A DNA stretch of 29,901 nt from NCBI RefSeq assembly GCF_000368045.1, contig NZ_KB849236.1:221740-251640 (forward strand). Direction: 5' to 3'. A program made the position numbers and the translations under genes. This DNA comes from Acinetobacter johnsonii CIP 64.6. Its GTDB lineage: Bacteria; Pseudomonadota; Gammaproteobacteria; Pseudomonadales; Moraxellaceae. Below are positions 1-7,594 of the stretch, piece after piece. The notes beneath the pieces are model-generated. The model had not been told where the DNA came from. It saw only the letters and a program-made list of their open reading frames with translations, and ran no database searches. The first letter of the stretch is position 1; each line of letters opens with the position of its first letter.

Positions 1-184
1 ACTGGAGCACAAGGTGAACAAGGTCTCCAAGGTTTACAGGGTGAGCAAGGTATCCAAGGTGTAAAAGGTGATACTGGAGCGCAAGGTGAGCAAGGCCTCC
101 AAGGTTTACAGGGCGAGCAAGACCTCCAAGGTTTACAGGGCGAGCAAGGTATCCAAGGTGTAAAAGGTGATACTGGAGCACAAG
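1..184 (+). pseudogene. Collagen-like surface protein, 5' fragment (cut by IS21 element; runs in from left edge)
   Basis: Frame 1 is open from the window edge and encodes Gly-X-Y triplets (GAQ, GEQ, GLQ, GIQ, GVK, GDT) up to the insertion point after base 184, where the frame runs into the IS and stops at 199-201. The part visible here is purely collagen-like; the start, signal peptide and any head domain lie outside the window. Joining base 184 to base 2144, that is, removing the IS and one copy of the 4-bp duplication, restores one uninterrupted frame into the downstream fragment, so both pieces are one gene. One triplet reads Glu-Gln-Asp instead of Glu-Gln-Gly (GAC at 121-123), a break in the Gly register. 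The intact protein was probably a trimeric autotransporter adhesin with a collagen stalk; that role is inferred from the C-terminal half. Confidence 0.85.
1..184 (+). repeat. Coding tandem repeats (Gly-X-Y), left block
   Basis: Imperfect tandem DNA repeats encode the collagen triplets. The ACTGGAGC landmark recurs at 1, 73 and 172, giving spacings of 72 and 99 bases (24 and 33 codons), with 9-base subrepeats of the type caaggtNNN. All spacings are multiples of nine, so unit gain or loss would keep both the reading frame and the Gly-X-Y register. Confidence 0.85.
181..184. repeat. Target-site duplication, left copy (CAAG)
   Basis: CAAG directly precedes the left IS terminus (TGTTAG...) and is repeated at 2140-2143 directly after the right terminus (...TTGACA). 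A 4-bp duplication is in the range known for IS21-family elements. Because the last two IS bases (CA) match the flank, a 6-bp match is seen, but TG...CA ends fix the duplication at 4 bp. Confidence 0.8.
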
Positions 185-237
185 TGTTAGCGGCAGTGTA
201 AAAATGACCCCCTAATGGCATTTAAAAACTGACCCCC
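185..237. repeat. IS21 left end with internal transposase-binding-type repeats
   Basis: The terminus TGTTAGCGGCAGTGTAAAAA is followed by two TGACCCCC motifs (205-212 and 230-237). The right end carries matching GGGGTCA motifs on the opposite strand at 2078-2084 and 2113-2119. Multiple terminal repeats at each end are typical of IS21-family elements and are the presumed transposase sites. Confidence 0.8.
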
Positions 238-272
238 TTGGTTAATATAGCGGTCATTTTGGACTGCTCAAC

Positions 273-1292
273 ATGTTAACTTTGGAGCAAGCAGTGACAA
301 TCCAAATACTTCATCAACAATGTAAATCTATTAAAGCCATTAGTCGTGAACTGGGGGTGTCCAGAAATACCGTACGTAAATATTTACGGCAAAACACCAC
401 ACCTCAGTATCAGCGTATACAGCCTAGAATAAGTATCCTTGACCCATATAAACCCTATTTACTCCATCGTGTAAATGCAGCTCATCCTGAATGGATTCCT
501 GCTGTCGTGCTCTACCAGGAAATTTTAAGGTTGGGATATCCAGGAAAGATCAGGATCTTGAGGGAATATCTTGCAACATTAAAACCAGTTGCCAAACCGG
601 AACCGATCATTCGTTTTGAAACCCAACCTGGCCAACAAATGCAGGTAGATTTCACGACAATTCGACGCAACAACACGACTTTAAAAGCCTTTGTCGCAAC
701 ATTAGGGTATTCCAGAGCGACTTTCGTGAAATTTTATGATCATGAACGTACCGATGCATGGATCGATGGTCTAGAAAATGCATTTCAGTTCTTTGCAGGA
801 GTACCTCAGGAAATCCTGTTTGATAACGCTAAAACGATCATGATTGAACGGGATGCCTATCAGGAGGGGCAGCATAAATGGAACCCCAAACTGCTCGACT
901 GCGCCAAGAAATACAGCTTTCGTCCCCGCGTATGTAAGCCCTACCGTGCACAGACCAAAGGCAAAGTTGAACGCTTTAATGGATACCTCAAATCAAGCTT
1001 TATTGTGCCATTGAAAGCAAGCCTGAAGACTTCGGGTTTACTGTTAGATGTTGATGTCGCCAATGCCCACATTGGCCGGTGGCTGCATGAAACCGCCAAT
1101 CAGCGGATTCATGCCACCACGCAAGAAAAACCGGCTGTTCGACTGCAACAGGAGCAGCAAAAATTTACGCCATTACCGCAATCAGATACAGGTTCCAGCA
1201 CTGTACCTGTTGCAGCAGCAGAGCATGTCATGCCCTACGAGAGTTTGCAGCATCCCTTATCGGTATATGACCAGTTGCTGGGAGTTTCCTGA
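273..1292 (+). CDS. istA: IS21-family transposase IstA
   Basis: DDE/RNase H-fold transposase of 339 residues. An N-terminal helix-turn-helix (about 15-40, with SIKAISRELGVSRNTVRKYL) should recognise the IS ends. The catalytic core shows QVDFT (Asp126), FDNAKT (Asp184) and KGKVERFNG (Glu233), fitting the DDE triad. The C-terminal part contains HERT/DAW and RIHATTQEKP segments often seen in IstA proteins. At 339 residues it is toward the short side of the family but the core is complete. It overlaps istB by one base (stop TGA and start ATG share an A), so translational coupling is likely. No frameshift is seen. Confidence 0.95.
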   Translation: MLTLEQAVTIQILHQQCKSIKAISRELGVSRNTVRKYLRQNTTPQYQRIQPRISILDPYKPYLLHRVNAAHPEWIPAVVLYQEILRLGYPGKIRILREYLATLKPVAKPEPIIRFETQPGQQMQVDFTTIRRNNTTLKAFVATLGYSRATFVKFYDHERTDAWIDGLENAFQFFAGVPQEILFDNAKTIMIERDAYQEGQHKWNPKLLDCAKKYSFRPRVCKPYRAQTKGKVERFNGYLKSSFIVPLKASLKTSGLLLDVDVANAHIGRWLHETANQRIHATTQEKPAVRLQQEQQKFTPLPQSDTGSSTVPVAAAEHVMPYESLQHPLSVYDQLLGVS

Positions 1293-2065
1293 TGAATCTG
1301 CAATACGACCGTATAGAGCAACTTTGCCAAAAGCTCAATCTGCCTGCCATCGCATCACAATGGTCACATCATGCACAACAAACATTAGGTCAGGATGGAA
1401 GTTATGCCGACTTTGTTGAAGCGATCTTGACGCATGAATATGCTGCCAGGCAACAGCGCAGTCAGCAGGTACTGATGAAACTCTCAGGCCTACCTCAAGT
1501 CAAAACCCTGGAAGACTATGATTTTAATTATGCCCTAGGGGCCCCTAAATCACAGGTGATTGAACTGTTCAATCTGAGCTTTATTGCTAGAGCAGAAAAT
1601 GTGGTATTTCTCGGGGCTAGCGGAGTAGGAAAAACGCATTTATCTATGGCATTAGGCTATAAGGCCATCATGAACAACATTAAGATCAAGTTCATTACCG
1701 CAGCGGATTTAATGCTGCAACTGAGTACAGCCTATCAGCAAGGTAAATTGAAAACCTATATGCAGCGTGCGGTACTGGGACCAAAGTTACTGATTATCGA
1801 TGAAATTGGTTATTTACCGTTTGGACGTGAAGAAGCGAATTTGTTCTTTAATGTGATTGCCAAGCGTTATGAAAAAGGCAGTACGATATTGACGAGTAAC
1901 TTACCCTTTAGCCAATGGTCTAAGTCATTTGCGGATGATGTTACGTTGACCGCTGCGATGTTAGATCGGCTATTACATCACTGTCATGTGGTACAGATAT
2001 CGGGTGAGAGTTATCGTTTGAAGGATAAAAAAAGAATTGGGATTCAGCCCCAGGTTGAAACTTAA
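1292..2065 (+). CDS. istB: IS21-family helper ATPase IstB
   Basis: AAA+ ATPase of 257 residues that in IS21 elements assists target selection and assembly of the IstA transposase complex. Walker A is GASGVGKTH at about 108-116, and Walker B is LLIIDEIG at about 166-173, followed by the family motif GYLPFGREEANLFF. A sensor-like TSNLPFSQW segment follows at about 203-211, and the C-terminal LLHHCHVVQISGESYR is typical of the family. It starts inside the istA stop codon. Length matches the family (about 250), and no disruption is seen. Confidence 0.95.
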   Translation: MNLQYDRIEQLCQKLNLPAIASQWSHHAQQTLGQDGSYADFVEAILTHEYAARQQRSQQVLMKLSGLPQVKTLEDYDFNYALGAPKSQVIELFNLSFIARAENVVFLGASGVGKTHLSMALGYKAIMNNIKIKFITAADLMLQLSTAYQQGKLKTYMQRAVLGPKLLIIDEIGYLPFGREEANLFFNVIAKRYEKGSTILTSNLPFSQWSKSFADDVTLTAAMLDRLLHHCHVVQISGESYRLKDKKRIGIQPQVET

Positions 2066-2077
2066 TACGCGATCAAA

Positions 2078-2139
2078 GGGGTCAATTTTACTTTGCCATT
2101 TGAAAGGTAAAAGGGGTCAATTTTAGAATGCCGTTGACA
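2078..2139. repeat. IS21 right end with internal repeats
   Basis: Read on the minus strand, the end begins TGTCAACGGCATTCTAAAAT, matching the left terminus at most positions. Two GGGGTCAATTTTA motifs (2078-2090, 2113-2125) are the counterparts of the TGACCCC repeats at the left end. The end also carries an ATG (2128-2130) in frame with the interrupted host gene. Confidence 0.8.
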
Positions 2140-2143
2140 CAAG
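2140..2143. repeat. Target-site duplication, right copy (CAAG)
   Basis: Second copy of the CAAG duplicated when the IS inserted; the partner is at 181-184. Confidence 0.8.
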
Positions 2144-2280
2144 GCGAACAAGGTCTTCAGGGTGTGAAAGGCGATACTGGAGCACAAGGTGAACAAGGCC
2201 TCCAAGGCTTGAAAGGTGATACAGGAGCACAAGGCGAGCAAGGTATCCAAGGTGTGAAAGGTGACACTGGAGCAACAGGA
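2140..2280 (+). repeat. Coding tandem repeats (Gly-X-Y), right block
   Basis: Continuation of the collagen repeats after the IS. The AC[TA]GGAGC landmark recurs at 2176, 2221 and 2266, a spacing of 45 bases (15 codons), again a multiple of nine. Confidence 0.8.
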
Positions 2281-2900
2281 TATAATGCTTATCAAGTTGC
2301 GCAAGTTAATGGTTTTGACGGTAGCATCACCGAATGGCTCGCGAGCTTAAAAGGCGATATGGGTAATACTGGGATGACTGGCGCAACAGGCTTTAGTGCT
2401 TATGACGTTGCAGTTGGTAATGGCTTTGACGGTAGCATTACTCAATGGTTGGCCAGCCTTAAAGGTACAAACGGTACCAATGGGATCTCTAAAGAAGTAA
2501 TGGATGCTGCTGACACCTACATCCTGAATGAAGCAAAAACTTATGTAAACCAAGTTGGGCAACAAACCCTTAACCAAGCGAATGCTTATACTGATAGTCG
2601 TGTAAATGCCTTGAACCGAGACATGCGAAAACTTGAAGATCGAACCTATGCAGCAGTGGCATCAAGTATCGCAATAGCATCTTTACCGCAACCGACAGAT
2701 GCTGGCTATAACATGTTTAGTGCCGGTGTGGGTACATGGGAAGGTGAGCAAGGTTATGCTTTTGGTCTCAGTGGTATGACTGAAAGTAACAAATATGTAT
2801 ACAAAGTAGCTGTGACAACCAATAGTGAAGGAGACTTCGGTGCAGGTGCAGCAATTGGTTGGCAATGGAAATGACAGTGATAATTCTTAACCTTAGTTAG

Positions 2901-2931
2901 AAAAGCCTCTGCATATTCAGAGGCTTTTCTA
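2901..2931 (+). terminator. Intrinsic terminator after the surface-protein gene
   Basis: Stem AAAAGCCTCTG / CAGAGGCTTTT (2901-2911 with 2918-2928), a 6-base loop, and a T-rich tail on the plus strand. It begins 26 bases after the stop codon at 2872-2874. Confidence 0.85.
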
Positions 2932-3094
2932 TATGTAAAGAGCACATCTTATCTTCATCATGATGGATATTTCACAACATTAAGCACCAATAAATATACA
3001 AATCTTCTTATATTCTCAATTATTAGCCATAAAATTTGATTTAAGATAGCTCATCTAACGAATTGCGACTGCGCAAATTATAAAAGGTGAGATT

Positions 3095-3793
3095 ATGAAA
3101 ATGCTTCGTAAGACTTTATATGCAATGACAGTGGGGGTAGTAACACTTGGCCCTGTTATGAGCAGTACAGTATTTGCAGCTCCGGTTGCAGCATCGGAGC
3201 AACAAGCGACGACGAGTTTAGTGAAACAGTTGAGTGGTATTCAAAGTATCAGTTCTAACTTTGAGCAAACCACCAAAGTCACAAATTCATCTAAAGCACC
3301 GAAGAAACAAGGTTTATCTGCCCAGCACATGAATCAGACCTTTAAAGGGGTGATGAAAGTTGAGCGTCCAGGGAAATTCTATTGGGAAACTACAAGCCCT
3401 GCAAAACAAACCATTGTGACTTCGGGCAAAACGGTTTGGATTTATGATCCAGACTTACAGCAAGCAGTTCGTCAGACTTTAGATGAACAGGTGGCGAATA
3501 CCCCTGCACTATTATTGTCAGGGAATACGGAACAGATTCGTAAGTCATACCGTATTACGCAACCAAATCAGAGCAAAACTTACTATACCCTGTACCCAAA
3601 AAGCGATGATGGTGCGTTTCAAAGTTTAACGATCAGTTTTGGTGCGAAAAATGCGCCGACGCTAATGATCTTAGAAGATTCTTTAGGACAAACAACCTAT
3701 GTGCGTTTTAATAACACCAAGGTAAATACCAATATCCCAGCTTCAACCTTTAATTTTACTCCGCCTAAAGGCACAGACATTATTGACCAATAA
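3095..3793 (+). CDS. lolA: Outer-membrane lipoprotein carrier protein LolA
   Basis: Periplasmic chaperone that takes lipoproteins from the inner-membrane LolCDE complex and hands them to LolB. It has 232 residues with a Sec signal peptide (MKMLRKTLYAMTVGVVTL..., cleavage likely at VFA-AP near 28). The body shows the LolA pattern ISSNFEQT, then RPGKFYWETTSPAKQTIV, GKTVWIYDPDLQQ and a beta-rich C-terminus. A Lys/Ser-rich segment (about 62-80) between the first two family blocks is longer than I remember from E. coli LolA. The start is ATG 3095 with AAAGGTGA about 5 bases upstream; a second ATG two codons later is less well placed. Terminators flank the gene on both sides, so it is probably monocistronic. 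Confidence 0.9.
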   Translation: MKMLRKTLYAMTVGVVTLGPVMSSTVFAAPVAASEQQATTSLVKQLSGIQSISSNFEQTTKVTNSSKAPKKQGLSAQHMNQTFKGVMKVERPGKFYWETTSPAKQTIVTSGKTVWIYDPDLQQAVRQTLDEQVANTPALLLSGNTEQIRKSYRITQPNQSKTYYTLYPKSDDGAFQSLTISFGAKNAPTLMILEDSLGQTTYVRFNNTKVNTNIPASTFNFTPPKGTDIIDQ

Positions 3794-3810
3794 AATGAGT
3801 CTGTTGTTTA

Positions 3811-3834
3811 AAACCACCTTCGGGTGGTTTTTTA
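3811..3834 (+). terminator. Intrinsic terminator of lolA
   Basis: Perfect 8-bp stem AAACCACC / GGTGGTTT closed by a TTCG loop, then a T run. It starts 17 bases after the lolA stop. Confidence 0.9.
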
Positions 3835-3840
3835 TTGGGT

Positions 3841-3861
3841 CACGTTCAGTTACATAACGTG
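3841..3861. promoter_or_regulatory. Inverted repeat upstream of the lipoprotein gene (possible operator)
   Basis: CACGTT and AACGTG arms separated by 9 bases, in the gap between the lolA terminator and the lipoprotein start at 3925. It has no T run and so is not a terminator. No regulator can be named. Confidence 0.3.
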
Positions 3862-3924
3862 GTGGGAAGTTATGGCTGTGCTTTGTATAGTCTGTGCTAT
3901 TGAATACTTAACTGCGGGTAAATC

Positions 3925-4737
3925 ATGATATTACTTCATAACAATAAAATTGGATCTGTCTTCGCAATGATGTTGTGCGCGGGATTGCTCAGCGCATGTC
4001 AGCCACGAAATGACAGTAATGCTGCAAAAAGTGAAGAGACAACTAAACCAGCTCAAGTCGCGCAGACCTTGCCATTGATAGAGGCAAAAGTTCGACCATT
4101 ACAATTGGCGCATTCTATTGCTTGTGATGAGGAAGGATGTACCCAATACAAACTGTACAGCTTGGAAACTAATGTTCCATGGATCAATCAATATTTTGAT
4201 GAGCGGATGAAAAAAGCCAATCCTGTGGCGTTTGAAAGCTCGAAGCAGGCTAAGCCACAGATTGATGAAAACATGCTCAGTGAAACTTTGTCTGATGTCC
4301 GTTATGTGGCGCAGCGTGGCAAATATGCTGATTTTGTCTTGATGTATTATCACTACCCAGCGCGTGCCGCACATGGCATGTATCACAATGAATACATCAC
4401 CTTAGATTTGGCAACGAAAAAACGGGTTGCGCTGAGTGACATTGTGGTGGACAAGACTGAATCGCAATTATTAGATGCATTGTATAGTGCCAATAGCATG
4501 TGGCTGTCCGATCATAATATTTCACGCGAGCAATTGAAGCTGACCGATAATTATTATATGAGTGCCAAAGGTGTGGTATTTGTCTATCCCTTATATGAAT
4601 TAGCATCTTATGCAGAAGGGATGTCTGAATTGGTTTTACCGTATCAACAAGCCAGCGGCTTAATTAAGGCGGAATATTTGCCAAGTTTTGTCGATTATGC
4701 AGCTGAACGAGAAAAAGCGAGCAAAGAAAAGCCATGA
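3925..4737 (+). CDS. DUF3298/RsiV-type lipoprotein
   Basis: Predicted lipoprotein of 270 residues. The N-terminus carries a lipobox LLSAC with the lipidated Cys at 25, followed by a polar, low-complexity linker. The C-terminal 120 residues (ITLDLATKKRVALSDIVVDK ... YELASYAEGMSELVLPYQQ) have the pattern of the DUF3298/RsiV C-terminal domain, which also occurs in the lysozyme-sensing anti-sigma factor RsiV. There is no anti-sigma domain here, so a sensing role cannot be assumed. Gln after the lipid Cys, rather than Asp, favours outer-membrane sorting by the Lol system by E. coli rules. It lies between lolA and serS, where E. coli and Pseudomonas have rarA. The exact function is unknown. Confidence 0.8.
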   Translation: MILLHNNKIGSVFAMMLCAGLLSACQPRNDSNAAKSEETTKPAQVAQTLPLIEAKVRPLQLAHSIACDEEGCTQYKLYSLETNVPWINQYFDERMKKANPVAFESSKQAKPQIDENMLSETLSDVRYVAQRGKYADFVLMYYHYPARAAHGMYHNEYITLDLATKKRVALSDIVVDKTESQLLDALYSANSMWLSDHNISREQLKLTDNYYMSAKGVVFVYPLYELASYAEGMSELVLPYQQASGLIKAEYLPSFVDYAAEREKASKEKP

Positions 4738-4837
4738 AAATTGCTGTAATAAGCCACAGCTAGTGATCGCGTGACTGTATTTTTCGGCCTGAAGCGCTTA
4801 CACTATAGCCAGTTTTTTTCTTTGCAAAAGATTGGCT

Positions 4838-6109
4838 ATGATCGACCCGAAATTACTCAGAAATAATATTGAGGCTGTAAATTTAGCCTTAGCAAAACGT
4901 GGTGTACAACTGAATGTTGAAGAATGGGCATCACTAGAAGCTCGCCGTAAAGAGATTCAATCCAAAACTGAATCTCTTCAGGCTGAACGTAATTCGGGTG
5001 CAAAACAAGTTGGCCAAATTAAAAAAGCTGGTGGTGATGCATCTGAAATTATGACGCGTATGTCAGCGATTGGTGATGAAATCAAAGCTGCAGAAGTCGC
5101 TTTGTCTGAGTTACAAGCTGAACTCGAAGCGAAATCACTCAGCATTCCAAACTTGCCAGATGAGTCTGTTCCTGAAGGAAAAGACGAAAGCGATAACGTG
5201 GAAATCCTCACATGGGGTACCCCGCGTACGTTTGACTTCGAAATTAAAGACCACACTGACTTAGGTGAGTGGATGGGTGGTCTTGAGTTTGAAACTGCGA
5301 CCAAATTGACAGGTTCTCGTTTCAGCGTGCTCAAAGGGCCACTTGCTCGTTTACAACGTGCGATTACCCAGTTCATGTTGAATACGCATACTTTGGAAAA
5401 TGGTTATACCGAAGCTTATGTGCCGTATTTAGTCAATGCTGACTCACTCCGTGGTACAGGCCAATTGCCTAAATTTGAAGAAGATTTATTCAAATTACAA
5501 GGTGAAAAAGAGTATTACCTTATTCCAACTGCGGAAGTGCCTGTAACCAACTTCGTGCGTGATGAAATCATTGATGCAGACCGTTTACCACTGAAATATG
5601 CTGCGCATACCCCATGTTTCCGTAGTGAAGCGGGTTCGTATGGTCGTGATACGCGTGGCTTGATTCGTCAGCATCAATTCGACAAAGTTGAAATGGTGCA
5701 AATTGTTAAACCAGAAGACTCAATGCAAGCACTTGAAGAGCTTACAGGTCATGCTGAAGGGATCTTGAAAGCACTTGGTTTACCGTACCGTAAGATCATT
5801 CTTTGTGGTGGTGATATGGGCTTTGGTGCAACTAAAACTTACGACCTTGAAGTTTGGGTACCAAGTCAAAATACGTACCGCGAAATTTCTTCATGTTCAA
5901 ACATGGGTGACTTCCAAGCGCGTCGTATGAAAGCACGCTACCGTGCAGACCAAAAGAAAACTGAATTTGTACATACGCTGAATGGTTCAGGTTTGGCTGT
6001 GGGCCGTACTTTACTTGCGGTCATGGAAAACTACCAACGTGCTGATGGTTCGATTGAAATTCCGACCGTGCTTCGTCCTTATATGGGCGGCGCTGAGTAC
6101 ATTGACTAA
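4838..6109 (+). CDS. serS: Serine--tRNA ligase
   Basis: Class II aminoacyl-tRNA synthetase that charges tRNA-Ser (and tRNA-Sec where present) with serine in the cytoplasm. It has 423 residues. The N-terminal long helical arm that grips the tRNA variable loop spans about 30-100 (ARRKEIQSKTESLQAERNS...). Motif 2 is FRSEAGSYGRDTRG at 261-274, and motif 3 is GLAVGRTLLAVMENY at 385-399, with the serine-binding TAEVP near 231. The frame is open two codons further to a TTG at 4832, but the family N-terminus MIDPKLLRNN fixes the start at ATG 4838. cysG follows 76 bases later, as in Pseudomonas. Confidence 0.97.
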   Translation: MIDPKLLRNNIEAVNLALAKRGVQLNVEEWASLEARRKEIQSKTESLQAERNSGAKQVGQIKKAGGDASEIMTRMSAIGDEIKAAEVALSELQAELEAKSLSIPNLPDESVPEGKDESDNVEILTWGTPRTFDFEIKDHTDLGEWMGGLEFETATKLTGSRFSVLKGPLARLQRAITQFMLNTHTLENGYTEAYVPYLVNADSLRGTGQLPKFEEDLFKLQGEKEYYLIPTAEVPVTNFVRDEIIDADRLPLKYAAHTPCFRSEAGSYGRDTRGLIRQHQFDKVEMVQIVKPEDSMQALEELTGHAEGILKALGLPYRKIILCGGDMGFGATKTYDLEVWVPSQNTYREISSCSNMGDFQARRMKARYRADQKKTEFVHTLNGSGLAVGRTLLAVMENYQRADGSIEIPTVLRPYMGGAEYID

Positions 6110-6123
6110 TAAAGTCGATGTAC

Positions 6124-6139
6124 TGCACAGTTTTGTGCA
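6124..6139. promoter_or_regulatory. Small hairpin between serS and cysG
   Basis: TGCACA / TGTGCA arms (6 bp) around a GTTT loop in the serS-cysG gap. It lacks a T run, so it may be an RNA-processing or weak termination element, or chance. Confidence 0.3.
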
Positions 6140-6185
6140 CAATAATTGCTTTAAGACAGTCAGATAAAACTCATTGAGGTCGTGT

Positions 6186-7562
6186 GTGGATATTTTTCCA
6201 ATCTCTTTAAAGTTGCAACAGCAACCTTGTCTGATTGTCGGTGGTGGGCATATTGCTTACCGTAAGGCAGTGTTGTTACATAAAGCAGGAGCGGTGATTC
6301 ATATCATTGCTCCTGATATTGATGCAAATTTATTGCAACTGGTTGAAGAAAGCCAAGGGCAATATATCCAAGCGTTATATCCTGCGCAGATTCAACTCAA
6401 TGACTATCGTTTAGTGATTGCTGCAACAGATGATTATGCGGTGAATACTCAAGTCTTTGAGGACTGTGAAGCGCTGAAAATACTGGTCAACAGTGTGGAT
6501 GATCCACCGCATTGCCGCTTTATGGTTCCTGCCATTGTCGATCGTTCGCCTTTGGTGATTTCAGTGGCCAGCAATGGTACATCCCCCGTCTTATCTCGCC
6601 AAATTCGAACCCAACTTGAAACCAGTATTCCACATGGGATGGGTAAGCTGGCTGAGTTTTCAGGAAAATGGCGTGCAGCGGTGAAAGCGAAGATTTCTAA
6701 TCCTGATGAGCGCCGTGTTTTTTGGGAAGACTTATATGCAAGTCCGCTGAAAGAACAGGTTTTTCATGACAATCTTACAGAAGCGGATCGTTTAATCGAA
6801 CAGGCACTGTTGGAGTGGAAAACCCCGAAAGGTGAAGTGTATTTGGTTGGTGCAGGTCCAGGTGATCCTGAGTTGCTGACCCTTAAAGCATTGCGTTTGA
6901 TGCAACAAGCTGATGTGGTGATCTATGATCGTTTGGTTTCCGCCGCGATTATGGAACTCTGCCGCCGAGATGCAACAAAAATTTATGTAGGTAAAGCCCG
7001 TTCTAACCATGCTGTTCCGCAAGAAGGCATCAATGCTTTGTTGGTAGAATTTGCCTCAAAAGGTCAACGTGTTTGCCGTTTAAAAGGCGGCGATCCTTTC
7101 ATCTTTGGTCGTGGTGGTGAAGAAATTCAAGAACTTTTTGCCGCTGGTGTGCCATTTCAAGTAGTGCCAGGGATTACTGCCGCGTCGGGTTGTTCGGCTT
7201 ATGCAGGCATTCCGTTGACACATCGCGATTATGCGCAAAGCGTACGTTTCCTTACGGGGCATTTAAAAGAAGGTTCGCCTGAGTTACCGTGGGATGAGTT
7301 GGTTTATCAAAATCAAACACTTGTGCTGTACATGGGCTTGGTTGGTTTAGAGAAAATTTGTGAAAAGTTAATTGAGCATGGGCAGCGCCCAGACATGCCC
7401 GTTGCTTTGATCTCGAAAGGTACCACGCCAGAACAAAAAGTGTTGGTCGGGACCTTAGCGGATATTGCATCAAAAGTTGAAGAAAATCATATTCAAGCGC
7501 CTACATTGACCATTATTGGTGATGTGGTGAGCTTACGTGAACAATTACAATGGCAAGATTAA
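6186..7562 (+). CDS. cysG: Siroheme synthase (uroporphyrinogen-III C-methyltransferase / precorrin-2 dehydrogenase / sirohydrochlorin ferrochelatase)
   Basis: Trifunctional enzyme making siroheme, the cofactor of sulfite and nitrite reductases. It has 458 residues. The N-terminal CysG-B half has the NAD-binding CLIVGGGHIAYRKA (15-27), the VDD region with Asp105/106 and Ser128 in SVASNGTSPVL. The C-terminal SAM-dependent methyltransferase half starts near 216 with VYLVGAGPGDPELLT and contains RLKGGDPFIFGRGGEE and GITAASGCSAYAGIPLTHRD. The frame is open up to TTG 6174, but TGAGG at 6175-6179 sits 6 bases before GTG 6186, giving the family-like start MDIFPISLKL. trmL follows after 32 bases. Confidence 0.95.
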   Translation: MDIFPISLKLQQQPCLIVGGGHIAYRKAVLLHKAGAVIHIIAPDIDANLLQLVEESQGQYIQALYPAQIQLNDYRLVIAATDDYAVNTQVFEDCEALKILVNSVDDPPHCRFMVPAIVDRSPLVISVASNGTSPVLSRQIRTQLETSIPHGMGKLAEFSGKWRAAVKAKISNPDERRVFWEDLYASPLKEQVFHDNLTEADRLIEQALLEWKTPKGEVYLVGAGPGDPELLTLKALRLMQQADVVIYDRLVSAAIMELCRRDATKIYVGKARSNHAVPQEGINALLVEFASKGQRVCRLKGGDPFIFGRGGEEIQELFAAGVPFQVVPGITAASGCSAYAGIPLTHRDYAQSVRFLTGHLKEGSPELPWDELVYQNQTLVLYMGLVGLEKICEKLIEHGQRPDMPVALISKGTTPEQKVLVGTLADIASKVEENHIQAPTLTIIGDVVSLREQLQWQD

Positions 7563-7594
7563 CTTTTGCCATATTGAAAGAGTAGAGAAAAGCT

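Larger units (their letters stand above)
185..2139 (+). mobile_element. IS21-family insertion sequence, complete
   Basis: A 1955-bp element with TG...CA termini, related inverted ends, a 4-bp CAAG duplication, and two genes in the IS21 order: istA (DDE transposase) followed by istB (AAA+ ATPase), overlapping at TGATG. Both genes look intact, so the element is potentially active. It lies in the same orientation as the surface-protein gene it interrupts. The precise, undegraded duplication and the undamaged flanking frame suggest a recent insertion. I cannot name the exact IS without a database. Confidence 0.93.
2140..2874 (+). pseudogene. Collagen-like trimeric autotransporter, 3' fragment with YadA-type membrane anchor
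   Basis: The distal part of the interrupted gene, in frame with the left fragment once the IS is removed. It opens with more Gly-X-Y triplets, then has two copies of a module containing NGFDGSIT-[EQ]-WLASLKG, a segment common at collagen-stalk ends of bacterial and phage fibres. A helical, probably coiled-coil stretch follows (KEVMDAADTYILNEAKTYV...). The C-terminus, about the last 85 residues, looks like a YadA-type anchor: LNRDMRKLEDRTYAAVASS followed by beta strands ending in AAIGWQWK. In the family this domain forms a 12-strand trimeric outer-membrane pore. An ATG inside the IS end (2128) reads into it, but no signal peptide is present, so export is not expected. Alternative: a collagen-like protein of unknown localisation; the anchor makes an adhesin more likely. 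Confidence 0.82.

Noticed and set aside
1..184. Regular short repeats that might suggest a CRISPR array
   Set aside because: The repeats are in one open frame, multiples of nine, and encode Gly-X-Y; there are no equal-length unique spacers and no cas genes.
4978..5376. Long open frame on the strand opposite serS
   Set aside because: It lies wholly inside a conserved gene, has no ribosome binding site or recognisable domain, and is a by-product of serS codon use.
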